DNA of 64,000 nt from an uncultured bacterium (lineage in GTDB: Bacteria > Verrucomicrobiota > Kiritimatiellia > CAIKKV01 > CAITUY01), in NCBI GenBank assembly GCA_903895695.1, contig CAITUY010000147.1, positions 1-64,000 of the forward strand, in the 5' to 3' direction. The translations under genes were made by a program, and so were the position numbers. Numbering within the stretch: position 1 is the first letter of the stretch; each line of letters starts with the position of its first letter. Positions 23,886 through 32,451 of this stretch are shown one piece after another. The notes below the pieces were generated by a model, which was given only the letters and a program-made list of their open reading frames with translations, ran no database searches and was not told the DNA's origin.

Positions 23886-26108
23886 TCAGTTAGCCCGAGT
23901 CTGTTTGTAATACCATTGCAGTTGGTCTGCGGAAGTGCCTTCATCGACGTTTTCGGCGGATAACGCCGCCTCGCCCCGCGCCTCGGGAAGGACCTCTTTG
24001 AGCTTCCACATGTTGTCCAGTCTTCCAAAGGTCCAGTACTCCACCCACGGGGTAACGTCTTCGTCCTGGCTGATCAACAGACTGTTCCGGCGGACAATCC
24101 TCTGGGCATGGGCGCTGATTCGGACGGTGAACTCGTCCTGCGTGTTGTCGGAATAGTTACGCACCAGGACCAACTCCGCCTTGCGCACGCAAAGGTTGCG
24201 GTACTCCAGCCGCGTTCCCTGGGCGCCGAGGCGTACCAGTTCCCCTTGCAGGCTGGTGGCCACGGCGGGGAACAACTCCGCCATCGGTATGGCGGCCGGG
24301 TCGCCGCCTTCGCGCGCGAGCATGACGTGCAAGAACACCTGGCGGGCGCGCTCCAGCATCGCCTCCTGATTCCAAAGCTTGTCGGTCTGAACGAGAAAGT
24401 TCAACAGCCGCTCGACGCGCGTAGTCTTGGCCAATGTATCCTTTTCCAACCACGGCCCCGCCGGGCCCTGCTTGCCCGCCGCGTCGGCATAGACCTGGTT
24501 CAATCCCACATTGGTAAACTGCTCGAAGAAATTCTCCTGCTTCAGCACGTCGGACTCGCGGGTCTGCTCGATCTCGCGCAGCAGCCAGGCGCCATCCTGC
24601 CGATGGAACGTCCAGAACTCCTGGAAACGCGCGGGCTGTTTGTCGCCGCGCACAAACTCCTGCGTGCGGTCGTCGAGATAGTAGTCGCGCGCGCAGGCCG
24701 AAATGAGCGCCGTGAATTCGCGATCGTTCTCCTTTTGCGTGTACCGGACGTTCACGATATCCACGTGCTCGACACGCAGATCCGCAAGCACATTGATCTC
24801 ATGGTTACGAATCAACCCGCCGATCTGGTGGCAGTGCTCCGCATAGAGGTCGGGCATGAGCAACGTCTTCATGGGGTCGTACTGCCGCGCCTGCCAGCAA
24901 TCCTGCAGTTTCTTGAACGTGGACAAAGCCAGTTCCTCCAGCGCGCCGGCTGCCATGGTCTGGTCCACGCGGGAAAGAAATTCAAGCAGCTTCCGTGTCT
25001 TGACGGCCTTGCGTTCGATGTCGGCCCGGCTGTAGGAGAAGTCCAGATCCTCGCCGTCACCGGCTTTCTGCCTGGCATTGAGAATAGTGCTCGCCAGCAC
25101 GATCACGCCCATGATGACGAGCACAATGATCAGGTCTTTTGGATCGTTCGATCCTCCCCCGGAGGAATGGAATCCGCCATAAGAGCCGCCGTGAAAGCCG
25201 CCGCCGCCGAAACCACCGCCACCCTTGTTGTGCACCGCCACCTTGTTGGCGAAATAGGTGTTCGGATGGTCGGTCTGCAAGTTGTAGACCCGAGTCGGAG
25301 CGTGGACGGTGTGAATGCTGGCAATACGCTGTTCTTGAAGGCGGTCGCCGGCGACCGCGAAGACCGCGTCCCCGACTTTCAATGCTTCCAGAGTCTTGAA
25401 TACTCCGTTACCCACGTAGAATGGGTGTTCTCGGGTCACACGCAGCGTCGCCGTTTCCGTGCTCACGACGAAGTATTCATCCACGTCGTAGACGATCACC
25501 TGCCGCACGGTGGTGTGGACCGTCTCCCCGGAGAGTGTGAATGCAAGCAACTCATCGCCGGGCTGAATCGCGCTGATGGGTGCTTCCGTGCTGTCCGCGC
25601 GCAGGATCGGCGTGTCGGGCAGGAAGCAGCCCTTGTTGTGCACCACCACGCCGTTCGCGAGATAGGTGCCGCCCGGAGCCACCATGAGGTTGAAGGCGGG
25701 GCGCAACGCTTTGACGTGGGCCACGGTGTCGATGCGAACAGCGCTAAGCCCGTTCGCGTCGCCCACCAGGACCGTGTCACCCGGCTGCAGGCTTGCTGCC
25801 GTGCGGAACACACCGGGCCCGATCTGCACTGGATGCTCCACGGTGGCCCGCAGCGTTCTCCCGGCCGCGACAATCTCGACATATTCGTCAGGACTGACCC
25901 GCATCACCGCCTGAACCGTAGCCGATTCGCAGTGCCCCTTCTCGACCGCCCAGACAGCATCGCCACACGCCAGTTGCTCGATGGGAACCAGACCGACCGG
26001 CGTGGCGACCCGCGTGCCCTCCTCCAGGCAGCCGCCGCCACCGCGCCCCCACGCCGCGCAGAGGGGAAGCAGCGTGAACGCGAAGATGGCTGTGGTCCGA
26101 AGTCTCAT
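23886..26108 (-). CDS. Tim44-like membrane protein with two tandem Hint (intein-like) domains
   Basis: 740 aa, in order: signal peptide (1-22, ending CAAWG), glycine stretch GRGGGG, Hint domain 1 (27-158), a Lys-Gly spacer, Hint domain 2 (161-294), glycine-rich KGGGGFGGGG region (295-320), one membrane helix (325-343), and two tandem Tim44-like domains (about 385-530 and 565-715). Each Hint domain begins with Cys (CLEEGT, CFLPDT), has a TxxH motif (TVEH, TREH) and ends in HN. The residue after HN is Lys both times, not Cys/Ser/Thr. It therefore looks like a bacterial intein-like pair able to cleave or possibly splice, not a standard intein. An upstream TTG at 26150 is an alternative start. 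Confidence 0.88.
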   Translation of the reverse strand: MRLRTTAIFAFTLLPLCAAWGRGGGGCLEEGTRVATPVGLVPIEQLACGDAVWAVEKGHCESATVQAVMRVSPDEYVEIVAAGRTLRATVEHPVQIGPGVFRTAASLQPGDTVLVGDANGLSAVRIDTVAHVKALRPAFNLMVAPGGTYLANGVVVHNKGCFLPDTPILRADSTEAPISAIQPGDELLAFTLSGETVHTTVRQVIVYDVDEYFVVSTETATLRVTREHPFYVGNGVFKTLEALKVGDAVFAVAGDRLQEQRIASIHTVHAPTRVYNLQTDHPNTYFANKVAVHNKGGGGFGGGGFHGGSYGGFHSSGGGSNDPKDLIIVLVIMGVIVLASTILNARQKAGDGEDLDFSYSRADIERKAVKTRKLLEFLSRVDQTMAAGALEELALSTFKKLQDCWQARQYDPMKTLLMPDLYAEHCHQIGGLIRNHEINVLADLRVEHVDIVNVRYTQKENDREFTALISACARDYYLDDRTQEFVRGDKQPARFQEFWTFHRQDGAWLLREIEQTRESDVLKQENFFEQFTNVGLNQVYADAAGKQGPAGPWLEKDTLAKTTRVERLLNFLVQTDKLWNQEAMLERARQVFLHVMLAREGGDPAAIPMAELFPAVATSLQGELVRLGAQGTRLEYRNLCVRKAELVLVRNYSDNTQDEFTVRISAHAQRIVRRNSLLISQDEDVTPWVEYWTFGRLDNMWKLKEVLPEARGEAALSAENVDEGTSADQLQWYYKQTRAN

Positions 26109-26146
26109 GCGCGAACCCAAAAGTTCCTTGGCACCGATCGAGGCGT

Positions 26147-26416
26147 TCAATGCAGTCCGGCAAGGATTCCGCCAAGCACGGCCGCCGCCACCACTATGCT
26201 GATTCCGATGATGCTGGCGCCGACGACCCGGCCGAAGTATTGCGCCACCGCGACATTGCCGCGGGCGATTTCCTTGTCCTCATCGATGTTGGGCGTCATG
26301 CGATCCACCAACCGCGGAATGAATAGCGACGCCAGCAGAACCAACCCGATCCCAATGAGGCCCCCGAGCACCGAGAACGCCACCGCCCAACCCATATTCT
26401 GTGCAACTTCGCTCAT
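26147..26416 (-). CDS. DUF350-like membrane protein
   Basis: 89 aa with two to three hydrophobic segments. The pattern EIARGNVAVAQYFGRVVGASI resembles DUF350/YjfL membrane proteins, which occur in pairs of a helix-helix unit; function unknown. ATG 26416 has GAGGGGGG 4 nt upstream. It is the first gene of a minus-strand run and precedes the Tim44-like gene. The two may act together in the membrane, which is inferred only from position. Confidence 0.75.
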   Translation of the reverse strand: MSEVAQNMGWAVAFSVLGGLIGIGLVLLASLFIPRLVDRMTPNIDEDKEIARGNVAVAQYFGRVVGASIIGISIVVAAAVLGGILAGLH

Positions 26417-26616
26417 GATCCCCCCCTCTTGGTTTGGTCGCCCTTCGACGGCCAGGTTCGGCGGCTTCGTTCGCACGTCCGACTGCGCGAACAGTCAGCC
26501 ACGGGCCGAACTATACGCAGGTCGTTCGGGGCGGTCTAGCGTTTCTGCGGAACCGTATCGCGCCACTGTTGCCATCGCCCTTGACCTCCAGGCCTCGGTC
26601 TCGCACCATATCCGCC

Positions 26617-28041
26617 ATGAATGCACGGCCTCAACCCGTACGCCGCGGATGCATCGGCGCGTCACAGAACAGGACCGCTATTGTCGGTAACCCGCGTCTG
26701 CGCGCGGCCATGATGATCGGAATCATGCCGCTACTTCTGACCACCGCCAGCGCGAACGATTGGCCGCAGTGGCGGGGTGGGCCACTGGCCGATGGCGCCT
26801 GGCGTGAAGACGGTATCGTGACCAACTTCCCGGCCTCGGGGCTTGCCGTCCAATGGCGGACGCCCGTTGGTCCAGGCTACTCCGGCCCTTCGGTCGCCAG
26901 GGGTTCTGTATTCGTGATGGATCGCCAGAACGCCGATCCCAGTAACTCCTGCGAGCGCATTCTGTGCCTCGACGCCAACAACGGCAAGATCCGCTGGCAG
27001 CATTCCTATTCCAGCACCTATCTCCATGTGGGCTACGACTCCGGCCCTCGCGTCACCCCCGCTGTCGCTGACGGGAAGGTCTACACGCTCGGGACCATGG
27101 GGGATTTGATCTGCCTGAATGCGGCTGACGGAAGCCTGGTGTGGCAGAAGAATCTCGCGCACGAGTACCAGGTCAACGTGCCGACATGGGGATTTGCCGC
27201 GCAACTGCTGGTGGACGGCCCGCGCCTGTACAGCATTGTCGGCGGCCCGGGTCATGCGGTCGTCACATTCGACAAAGACACCGGCAAAGAACTCTGGCGG
27301 GCCTTGTCCTCACGCGAGCCCGGCTATTCCGCACCGACGGTTCGGACGATCCAGGGTAAACGCCAACTGGTCGTCCGGCATGCCGACGGCCTTGCCGGCC
27401 TGGTGCCCGAAACCGGCGACGTCATTTGGTCGGCACCATTCGCCACCAAGATGGGCATGGCGGTCTGCACGCCGGCCGTGTTCGAGGATCGCATCTGCAT
27501 TTCCGGACAGTTCGAAGGCACGGCCATGTTCAAAGTCCGGCCCGACAGCAAGGAGGCCGCTCTGCTATGGAGCTGCAATGCGGGCGGTTCCCCAGAAAAG
27601 ACCTTTCGCACCGAGGGGTTCAACAGCCCCATGAGTTCCGTGCTGTTTGACGGCAGCCACGTGTATGGTGTTTCGCTCTATGGTGAATTGTGCGGCCTCG
27701 ACGCCGCCACGGGCCACCGTCTCTGGACGACCCTGGCGCTAACTGGCGACACCGAGCCCAAGGACAAGTGGTTCACGGCTTTCTTCGTGCCGCACGGCGA
27801 CCACTACTTCATCTTTACCGAAAAAGGCGACCTCATGATCGGACGCTTGTCCGCGAACGGCTTTGAACTGCTGGACAAAACGCACCTGTGCGATCCCGAC
27901 ATGCCAGTCGGCTCGCGCAAGGTCATCTGGTCCCATCCTGCCTTCGCGAATCGCAGCATCGTTGTTCGCCGCAATAGCGAACTGATCGCCTTTTCTCTGG
28001 CGGCACCAGAAGCCAAACCGGTGCCGATCACCGTCCCTTAG
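26617..28041 (+). CDS. secreted PQQ-type beta-propeller protein
   Basis: 474 aa. A hydrophobic signal segment (MMIGIMPLLLTTASA) is followed by NDWPQWRGG, a common beginning of secreted PQQ-like/BamB-type propellers. Several propeller blades with repeated tryptophan-bearing motifs are visible: ILCLDANNGKIRWQ, LICLNAADGSLVWQ, VTFDKDTGKELWRA and CGLDAATGHRLWTT. These proteins bind PQQ or act as scaffolds; no quinoprotein catalytic residues are obvious. Start is ATG 26617 (Arg-rich n-region) or ATG 26710. No clear partner lies adjacent. Confidence 0.85.
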   Translation: MNARPQPVRRGCIGASQNRTAIVGNPRLRAAMMIGIMPLLLTTASANDWPQWRGGPLADGAWREDGIVTNFPASGLAVQWRTPVGPGYSGPSVARGSVFVMDRQNADPSNSCERILCLDANNGKIRWQHSYSSTYLHVGYDSGPRVTPAVADGKVYTLGTMGDLICLNAADGSLVWQKNLAHEYQVNVPTWGFAAQLLVDGPRLYSIVGGPGHAVVTFDKDTGKELWRALSSREPGYSAPTVRTIQGKRQLVVRHADGLAGLVPETGDVIWSAPFATKMGMAVCTPAVFEDRICISGQFEGTAMFKVRPDSKEAALLWSCNAGGSPEKTFRTEGFNSPMSSVLFDGSHVYGVSLYGELCGLDAATGHRLWTTLALTGDTEPKDKWFTAFFVPHGDHYFIFTEKGDLMIGRLSANGFELLDKTHLCDPDMPVGSRKVIWSHPAFANRSIVVRRNSELIAFSLAAPEAKPVPITVP

Positions 28042-28207
28042 CAGCCCGGTGCTCCGGACGGTCACGAATCCCCCGCCTCGCGTCGAGGAACCTCGTGTAT
28101 TTCCTGTAAGATTTGGTGGGTGAGACGTAAGGAGTCTATGAGGGCGCAGATCAACCGCGTGAGAGGAACGATCCGGCATAGAGTGACGACACCAGAAGGG
28201 GGTTAAC

Positions 28208-28624
28208 ATGGCCCGGAAACGAAAAAGGAGCGAGATCCAGGCTGGCGAGTTGAACCTCACGGCCATGATCGATGTGGCCTTCCAGTTGCTGGCCTTCTTC
28301 ATCATCACCGTAAAGCCGGTCGACGTCATGGCCAGCCTGAACGTCTACCGCCCGTCCCCCGTGGAGGCGACAACCAACCAACCCCCACGACTGCCGATGA
28401 TTCGTATTCAGGTCTTCCCGAACGAATTCATGATTAATGATCGCGCTGTGACCGCCGCGGAGTTGGAGAAACTGCTCCATAAGCTGGCCAAGATCGACAA
28501 GACTCAGACCGTGTTGATCCTGTGCGCCAATGCGGCGCCGCACGAAAAGTTAGTCGAAGTCCTGGATACCTGCGCGAAGGTCGAACTGTCAAACCTGTCG
28601 GTGGTGAGTTCCGGCGGCTACTAG
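28208..28624 (+). CDS. ExbD/TolR-type biopolymer transport protein
   Basis: 138 aa with one N-terminal membrane helix (about residues 19-38) carrying the essential membrane aspartate (LTAMIDVAFQLLAFF), and a periplasmic domain ending KVELSNLSVVSSGGY. Normally ExbD works with ExbB/TolQ to use the proton force. No ExbB/MotA-type gene lies within this window, so it is an orphan here. ATG 28208 follows GAAGGGGG. A hairpin with a GC stem follows the gene. Confidence 0.88.
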   Translation: MARKRKRSEIQAGELNLTAMIDVAFQLLAFFIITVKPVDVMASLNVYRPSPVEATTNQPPRLPMIRIQVFPNEFMINDRAVTAAELEKLLHKLAKIDKTQTVLILCANAAPHEKLVEVLDTCAKVELSNLSVVSSGGY

Positions 28625-28626
28625 TG

Positions 28627-28655
28627 CGGCGCTCTGGCCCATCCATAGGGCGCCG
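28627..28655 (+). terminator. putative terminator after the ExbD gene
   Basis: Nine-base arms CGGCGCTCT (28627-28635) and AGGGCGCCG (28647-28655) pair with one G-T wobble, followed by a short T-rich TCCTTTA. This is a plausible intrinsic terminator. Confidence 0.5.
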
Positions 28656-28690
28656 TCCTTTACCCGGCGATGAACACTGGATTACTGCCG

Positions 28691-29086
28691 CTACTCCAGA
28701 TCAATCGCCCTGATTGCCTTCTGCACGAATTCGATCCTGTTCTTGACCTGGCTTGGTGTCCGCTCCCGGTTGGCGTCGAGGATACTCATGTCGGCCTGGA
28801 GTTGGTACGAGAGCCAACCTCGGACCATGACGTAATACCGTTGATCGAGTCCGAGATCGGTAACCACCTTCATCGCGTCCGGCCTTCTGGGATCCTGCAG
28901 CGCCTGTTCGACTGCGAGCACCTTGCGCCCGAGTTCCAAGGGAGCCCGGTCTTCGGCCGACGTCGGGAGTCCCGCTTCAGACCGGGCCTTGACATGTTCC
29001 GCCGCGGCGACCTCGCCCCGTCTCCATAACACGGCGACGACCACTGCCACCGCGATTCCGACCAGGATAGCGAGGGTCGTCTTCAT
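28691..29086 (-). CDS. membrane-anchored hypothetical protein
   Basis: 131 aa with one N-terminal hydrophobic anchor (LAILVGIAVAVVVAVLW). The rest is a soluble helical domain containing LELGRKVLAVEQALQD and RYYVMVRGWLSYQL. I do not recognise a family. It lies on the minus strand 32 nt after the start of the DUF3863-like gene's 3' end and could be co-transcribed with it. Codon pattern and length suggest a real gene. Confidence 0.55.
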   Translation of the reverse strand: MKTTLAILVGIAVAVVVAVLWRRGEVAAAEHVKARSEAGLPTSAEDRAPLELGRKVLAVEQALQDPRRPDAMKVVTDLGLDQRYYVMVRGWLSYQLQADMSILDANRERTPSQVKNRIEFVQKAIRAIDLE

Positions 29087-29118
29087 CGACTGATGTTGGA
29101 CTCCGTTCTATTCACGCG

Positions 29119-30384
29119 TCACCCCGCCAACTCCGGATATCGACGCAAGATCCGGTCTCGGTCCGTCGCCGGCAGTTGAGCGAACGGGACCGGCTTATCC
29201 TGCGGCCGGGTTTGTTTCTGGTTGATCTGGCCGAGCAGGCTCCACCGGCGCGTGAACTCCTGCGGCTCACAGGCGGGCACATCATAGCGCGTGTAATCGA
29301 TGACGTGCTCGCCACCGTCAGAGCGCAACAGCGCAAGACGGAAGTCACGGTTCATGAACCACCGGATTTCCTTATCGGCATCCGACCCGCCGATGCCGGT
29401 GCCGCGTTGCGCGAACCTGTAGTTCAGCCCGTCGTTGCTCGGAAAATGGCCCCGCCAGAGGTGACCAAACTCCCCCATCGTCGGGCACTGCGCGTCCGGC
29501 CAAAGGTGCCGAATTTCCGCGAGCCACCGGGTCAGCGCCTCCAGTTTGCCCAGTTGCGGCACGAGGATGATTTCCCAGCAATTCACCACCCAGGCAAATC
29601 CGTTCAATGCAAAGCCGGCATCGAAATGCGTGGCGACAGTCGCAAGCATCTGCCTGAGCGCGGTCTCGGTGTGGTACTTGCCGAGAGTCTCGATCGGCCC
29701 GACACCCATCCGACTATTGAAGCCTTCCGCAAACCCCTCCCGGCGCGCGGCAAGAAAATCGCACGTCCACCCGTCGAGATTGACGCAGTCGATGAAGTCG
29801 GGAGTCCCTTGCGCCGGCTTGCAGAAATGCTCACGCGACGGGTAATAGGGATAGCAGATCGAGCCATCACCATCCTGATTATCGATGCCGAACTGACTCC
29901 ATATATTTCCCTGACACACATGGACGTTTTCCTGCTCGGCCAGATACCGGAGATTCTCGGCGGCGAGGAAGCCGGCCTGGACCGTCGGCGACCGATATCC
30001 TTTGCCTACCATCCGCGTCACGGCGGCCAGCGCGTCGTGCAGGTCGCGGTTCACCTCGGCCCGGGTGTTGTACGCATTGGGGAAGAAGCCGCCGGCGCAG
30101 AACGTCACATCGTCGCCGTACTGATGATGGTATTCAGCGACCAACTCGCGCATGCGCCGGTAATTGGGTCGGTCGTCATGAAGCGCAAGCCAACTGAGCC
30201 CCCAAGTCATCCGACCGCCCGGCCACCCGCGTGCGAAAGCGTCGCGCAGCGCCTCCACGTGCTCGGGTTTGTGCACGTCGCCTTCATCGTCACCGGCATT
30301 GCGATCACGCCGGACTTCGATCTGGTTGACGCGAATGACAGAGTTGAACGTCAGGAAACGATTACCGAGTAGTTGGGGTGTCAT
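29119..30384 (-). CDS. DUF3863/DUF3864-type protein
   Basis: 421 aa, soluble, with no signal peptide. It matches from memory the pattern of DUF3863 with a following DUF3864 domain: FNSVIRVNQIEV at the N-terminus, GRMTWGLSWLALHDDRPNYR, CQGNIWSQFGIDNQDGDG, ICYPYYPS and HFDAGFALNGFAWV. The fold is expected to be a sugar deacetylase/hydrolase-type barrel, but the substrate is unknown. It is divergent from the GHMP kinase, and both may serve sugar metabolism. ATG 30384 has AAAGAAG nearby. Confidence 0.8.
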   Translation of the reverse strand: MTPQLLGNRFLTFNSVIRVNQIEVRRDRNAGDDEGDVHKPEHVEALRDAFARGWPGGRMTWGLSWLALHDDRPNYRRMRELVAEYHHQYGDDVTFCAGGFFPNAYNTRAEVNRDLHDALAAVTRMVGKGYRSPTVQAGFLAAENLRYLAEQENVHVCQGNIWSQFGIDNQDGDGSICYPYYPSREHFCKPAQGTPDFIDCVNLDGWTCDFLAARREGFAEGFNSRMGVGPIETLGKYHTETALRQMLATVATHFDAGFALNGFAWVVNCWEIILVPQLGKLEALTRWLAEIRHLWPDAQCPTMGEFGHLWRGHFPSNDGLNYRFAQRGTGIGGSDADKEIRWFMNRDFRLALLRSDGGEHVIDYTRYDVPACEPQEFTRRWSLLGQINQKQTRPQDKPVPFAQLPATDRDRILRRYPELAG

Positions 30385-30540
30385 AGTACTTCTTTCGAAG
30401 GCCGCCCGGTGCCTTGTCGGACATGGTGACGAACCGCGGCCGGCAGGTCAATGGCGGCGACGCGTGGACGAGGAATAGTTCTCGGTTGAATGTCCGTCGT
30501 ATCGGGTTCAGTATGGCACCGTTTACGACGGAACTGACCC

Positions 30541-31596
30541 ATGACCACTGACATCCGCTCGCAACCCCGCCCGCTGCGCGTCATCAACAGTGTCGCGCCG
30601 ATCCGCATCTGCGACAACGGCGGCTGGACCGACACCTGGTTCGCCGGTTACGGCCGGATCTTCAACATCGGTGTCTATCCGTATGCCGAGGTCCAGATTC
30701 AGGTCTATCCCTACCGGCGCCAAAAGGACCGGATCGTGATCCACGCGGAAAACTTCGGTGAACGCTACGCGGTGCGGCCGGAAAAGAAGTGGGACCGGCA
30801 TCCGCTGATCGAGGCCGCCATCGAGTACATGAAGGTCCCCAAAACCGTCGCGTTTGAGGTGACAATCTTCTCCGAGGCGCCCGCCGGCGGGTCCACCGGC
30901 ACGTCGGCCTCGGTTTCCGTCGCATTGATCGGCGCCCTGGACCGGCTGACCCCGGGCCGGCTGACCCCGCATGAGGTGGCACTCGTGGCCCAGCGCATCG
31001 AAACGGAAATGCTCAAGCAGCAGTGCGGCATTCAGGATCAGCTCTGCGCGGCCTATGGCGGCATCAACTACATCGAGATGTTCAACTACCCCCACGCGTC
31101 CGTATCCCCGATCCAGGTCTCGAACTCGATCTGGTGGGAACTCGAGCGCCGCCTCGTGCTGGTCTATCTCGGCAAGTCGCACAGTTCGTCCCAAGTCCAC
31201 GAAATGGTCATCCGTGAGCTGGAAAACGCCGGACCGGATTGCCCGAAGTTGAAACCCCTGCGCGAGACGGCGCCGCGCTCCCGTGATGCGGTGTACGCGG
31301 GTGATTTCAAGGCCTTGGGCAAGGCCATGATCGACAATACCGAGGCCCAGCGGCGACTGAACGAACGCCTGATCAGCTCCGACGCCGATGCCATCATCGA
31401 TATCGCCCGCGAGTACGGGGCCTTGGGCTGGAAAGTCAACGGCGCCGGCGGCGAAGGCGGGTCGATCACGATCCTGTGCGGCGATCTCTCGTTCCGCAAG
31501 CGGGCGATGATCAAGGCCATCGAGGCGGCCAACCCGCTCTTCAAGAGCATCCCCCTGTATCTCAGCCGCCACGGGCTGAGAGTCTGGGAACGGTAG
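30541..31596 (+). CDS. GHMP-family sugar kinase
   Basis: 351 aa. The N-terminal SAPIRI-like RICDNGGWTDTWF and the glycine/serine-rich ATP motif EAPAGGSTGTSASVSVALIG are typical of GHMP kinases that act on fucose- or heptose-type sugars. VNGAGGEGGSITILCGD is the C-terminal motif. The substrate (L-fucose, heptose 7-phosphate or another) cannot be decided from the sequence. The stop TAG lies within GGTAGGGC (31592-31599), the first bases of repeat family A. The gene is divergent from the DUF3863-like gene. Confidence 0.9.
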   Translation: MTTDIRSQPRPLRVINSVAPIRICDNGGWTDTWFAGYGRIFNIGVYPYAEVQIQVYPYRRQKDRIVIHAENFGERYAVRPEKKWDRHPLIEAAIEYMKVPKTVAFEVTIFSEAPAGGSTGTSASVSVALIGALDRLTPGRLTPHEVALVAQRIETEMLKQQCGIQDQLCAAYGGINYIEMFNYPHASVSPIQVSNSIWWELERRLVLVYLGKSHSSSQVHEMVIRELENAGPDCPKLKPLRETAPRSRDAVYAGDFKALGKAMIDNTEAQRRLNERLISSDADAIIDIAREYGALGWKVNGAGGEGGSITILCGDLSFRKRAMIKAIEAANPLFKSIPLYLSRHGLRVWER

Positions 31597-31638
31597 GGCA
31601 ACAGATCTGGAGCCTGCCCAAGCACGCCTCTGCCACAC

Positions 31639-31688
31639 GGAGCGGAGCCGCTTCCGGCTCCGGCCGGCGCGGGAAGCCGCGCCGCTCC
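31639..31688. repeat. palindromic repeat family B, copy 1
   Basis: GGAGCGGAGCCGCTTCCGGC at 31639 is followed by further palindromic bases and ends CCGCTCC. The reverse complement of 45353-45401 matches nearly the whole unit, making a two-copy dispersed repeat with internal symmetry. Confidence 0.75.
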
Positions 31689-31718
31689 CGAGGAGGCAGA
31701 AGGGCACCGGGCAAACTC

Positions 31719-32366
31719 CTATTCTCCCACGGCTTTCAGCCACGCCTGCGTCATGCGCTGATGGCCGGCGATGGTGGGATGCACGCCATCACCCGCCCAG
31801 TAGGCCGGCGGAGCCTCCTTGACGGCGGCGTCGAACATGGACTGGAACGGAACAAACACGGCGCCGAATTCCTTGGCGAGCTTCTTCGTTACTGTGCGGC
31901 GCTGATCCATCTCGGCCACCCAGTCCTTCGTCACCACACCGCAATTCAACACGAACGGTTCGCACAGCACGAATCGAATCTTGGGCAGGAACTCGCGTAC
32001 CTCGGCAAGAAATTCTCGATAGACGCGTTCGAACTTAGGCACCGCCACCCCATTCTGGCCGCCGAATTCGTGCCAGGTATCGTTGACGCCGATCAGGATG
32101 CTGAGCACATCAGGCTTGAGGTTGATCGTGTCGGACTTGATCCGGGCGGCAAGATCGACGACCCGATTGCCGCTGATCCCGCGGTTGAGAAACTTCAACT
32201 CGTCGGCCGGCCGGGCGGCCAGTAACGCCGCCGCAATGAATGTCGCATAGCCGCCGCCCAGCCCGCCATTGACCGGATTTCCATCGCGGGACCGGCCGCA
32301 GTCGGTGATGGAATCCCCCTGAAATAACACGGTGCTACTGGTCCGAATCAACCCGGCTTTGCTCAC
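31719..32366 (-). CDS. SGNH/GDSL hydrolase
   Basis: 215 aa, no signal peptide seen. SGNH-family blocks are present: LFQGDSITDCGRS (block I, nucleophile Ser), GISGNRVVDLA (Gly/Asn block), ILIGVNDTWHEF (Asn block), and GVHPTIAGHQRM (Asp-x-x-His type motif; here the Asp position is GDGVHP). Likely an esterase or acyl hydrolase acting on carbohydrate esters or lipids. GTG 32366 is preceded by GGAGGAGAC. It and the PHP gene follow each other on the minus strand and may be one operon. Confidence 0.88.
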   Translation of the reverse strand: MSKAGLIRTSSTVLFQGDSITDCGRSRDGNPVNGGLGGGYATFIAAALLAARPADELKFLNRGISGNRVVDLAARIKSDTINLKPDVLSILIGVNDTWHEFGGQNGVAVPKFERVYREFLAEVREFLPKIRFVLCEPFVLNCGVVTKDWVAEMDQRRTVTKKLAKEFGAVFVPFQSMFDAAVKEAPPAYWAGDGVHPTIAGHQRMTQAWLKAVGE

Positions 32367-32451
32367 GTCACGTCTCCTCCGATAGGTTCAAAATGCAAAA
32401 GGATGGCGGTCATTTGACCGCTTTGTCTGCCGCATGTCAAGGGCGCGCCCC

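Noticed and set aside
25635-26030. Canonical self-splicing intein in the Tim44-like gene
   Set aside because: HN is followed by Lys in both domains and no homing endonuclease is present; bacterial intein-like domains fit better.
24108-26690. 860-codon plus-strand frame opposite the Tim44-like gene
   Set aside because: Antisense to a protein with recognised Hint and Tim44-like domains; no domains in the shadow.
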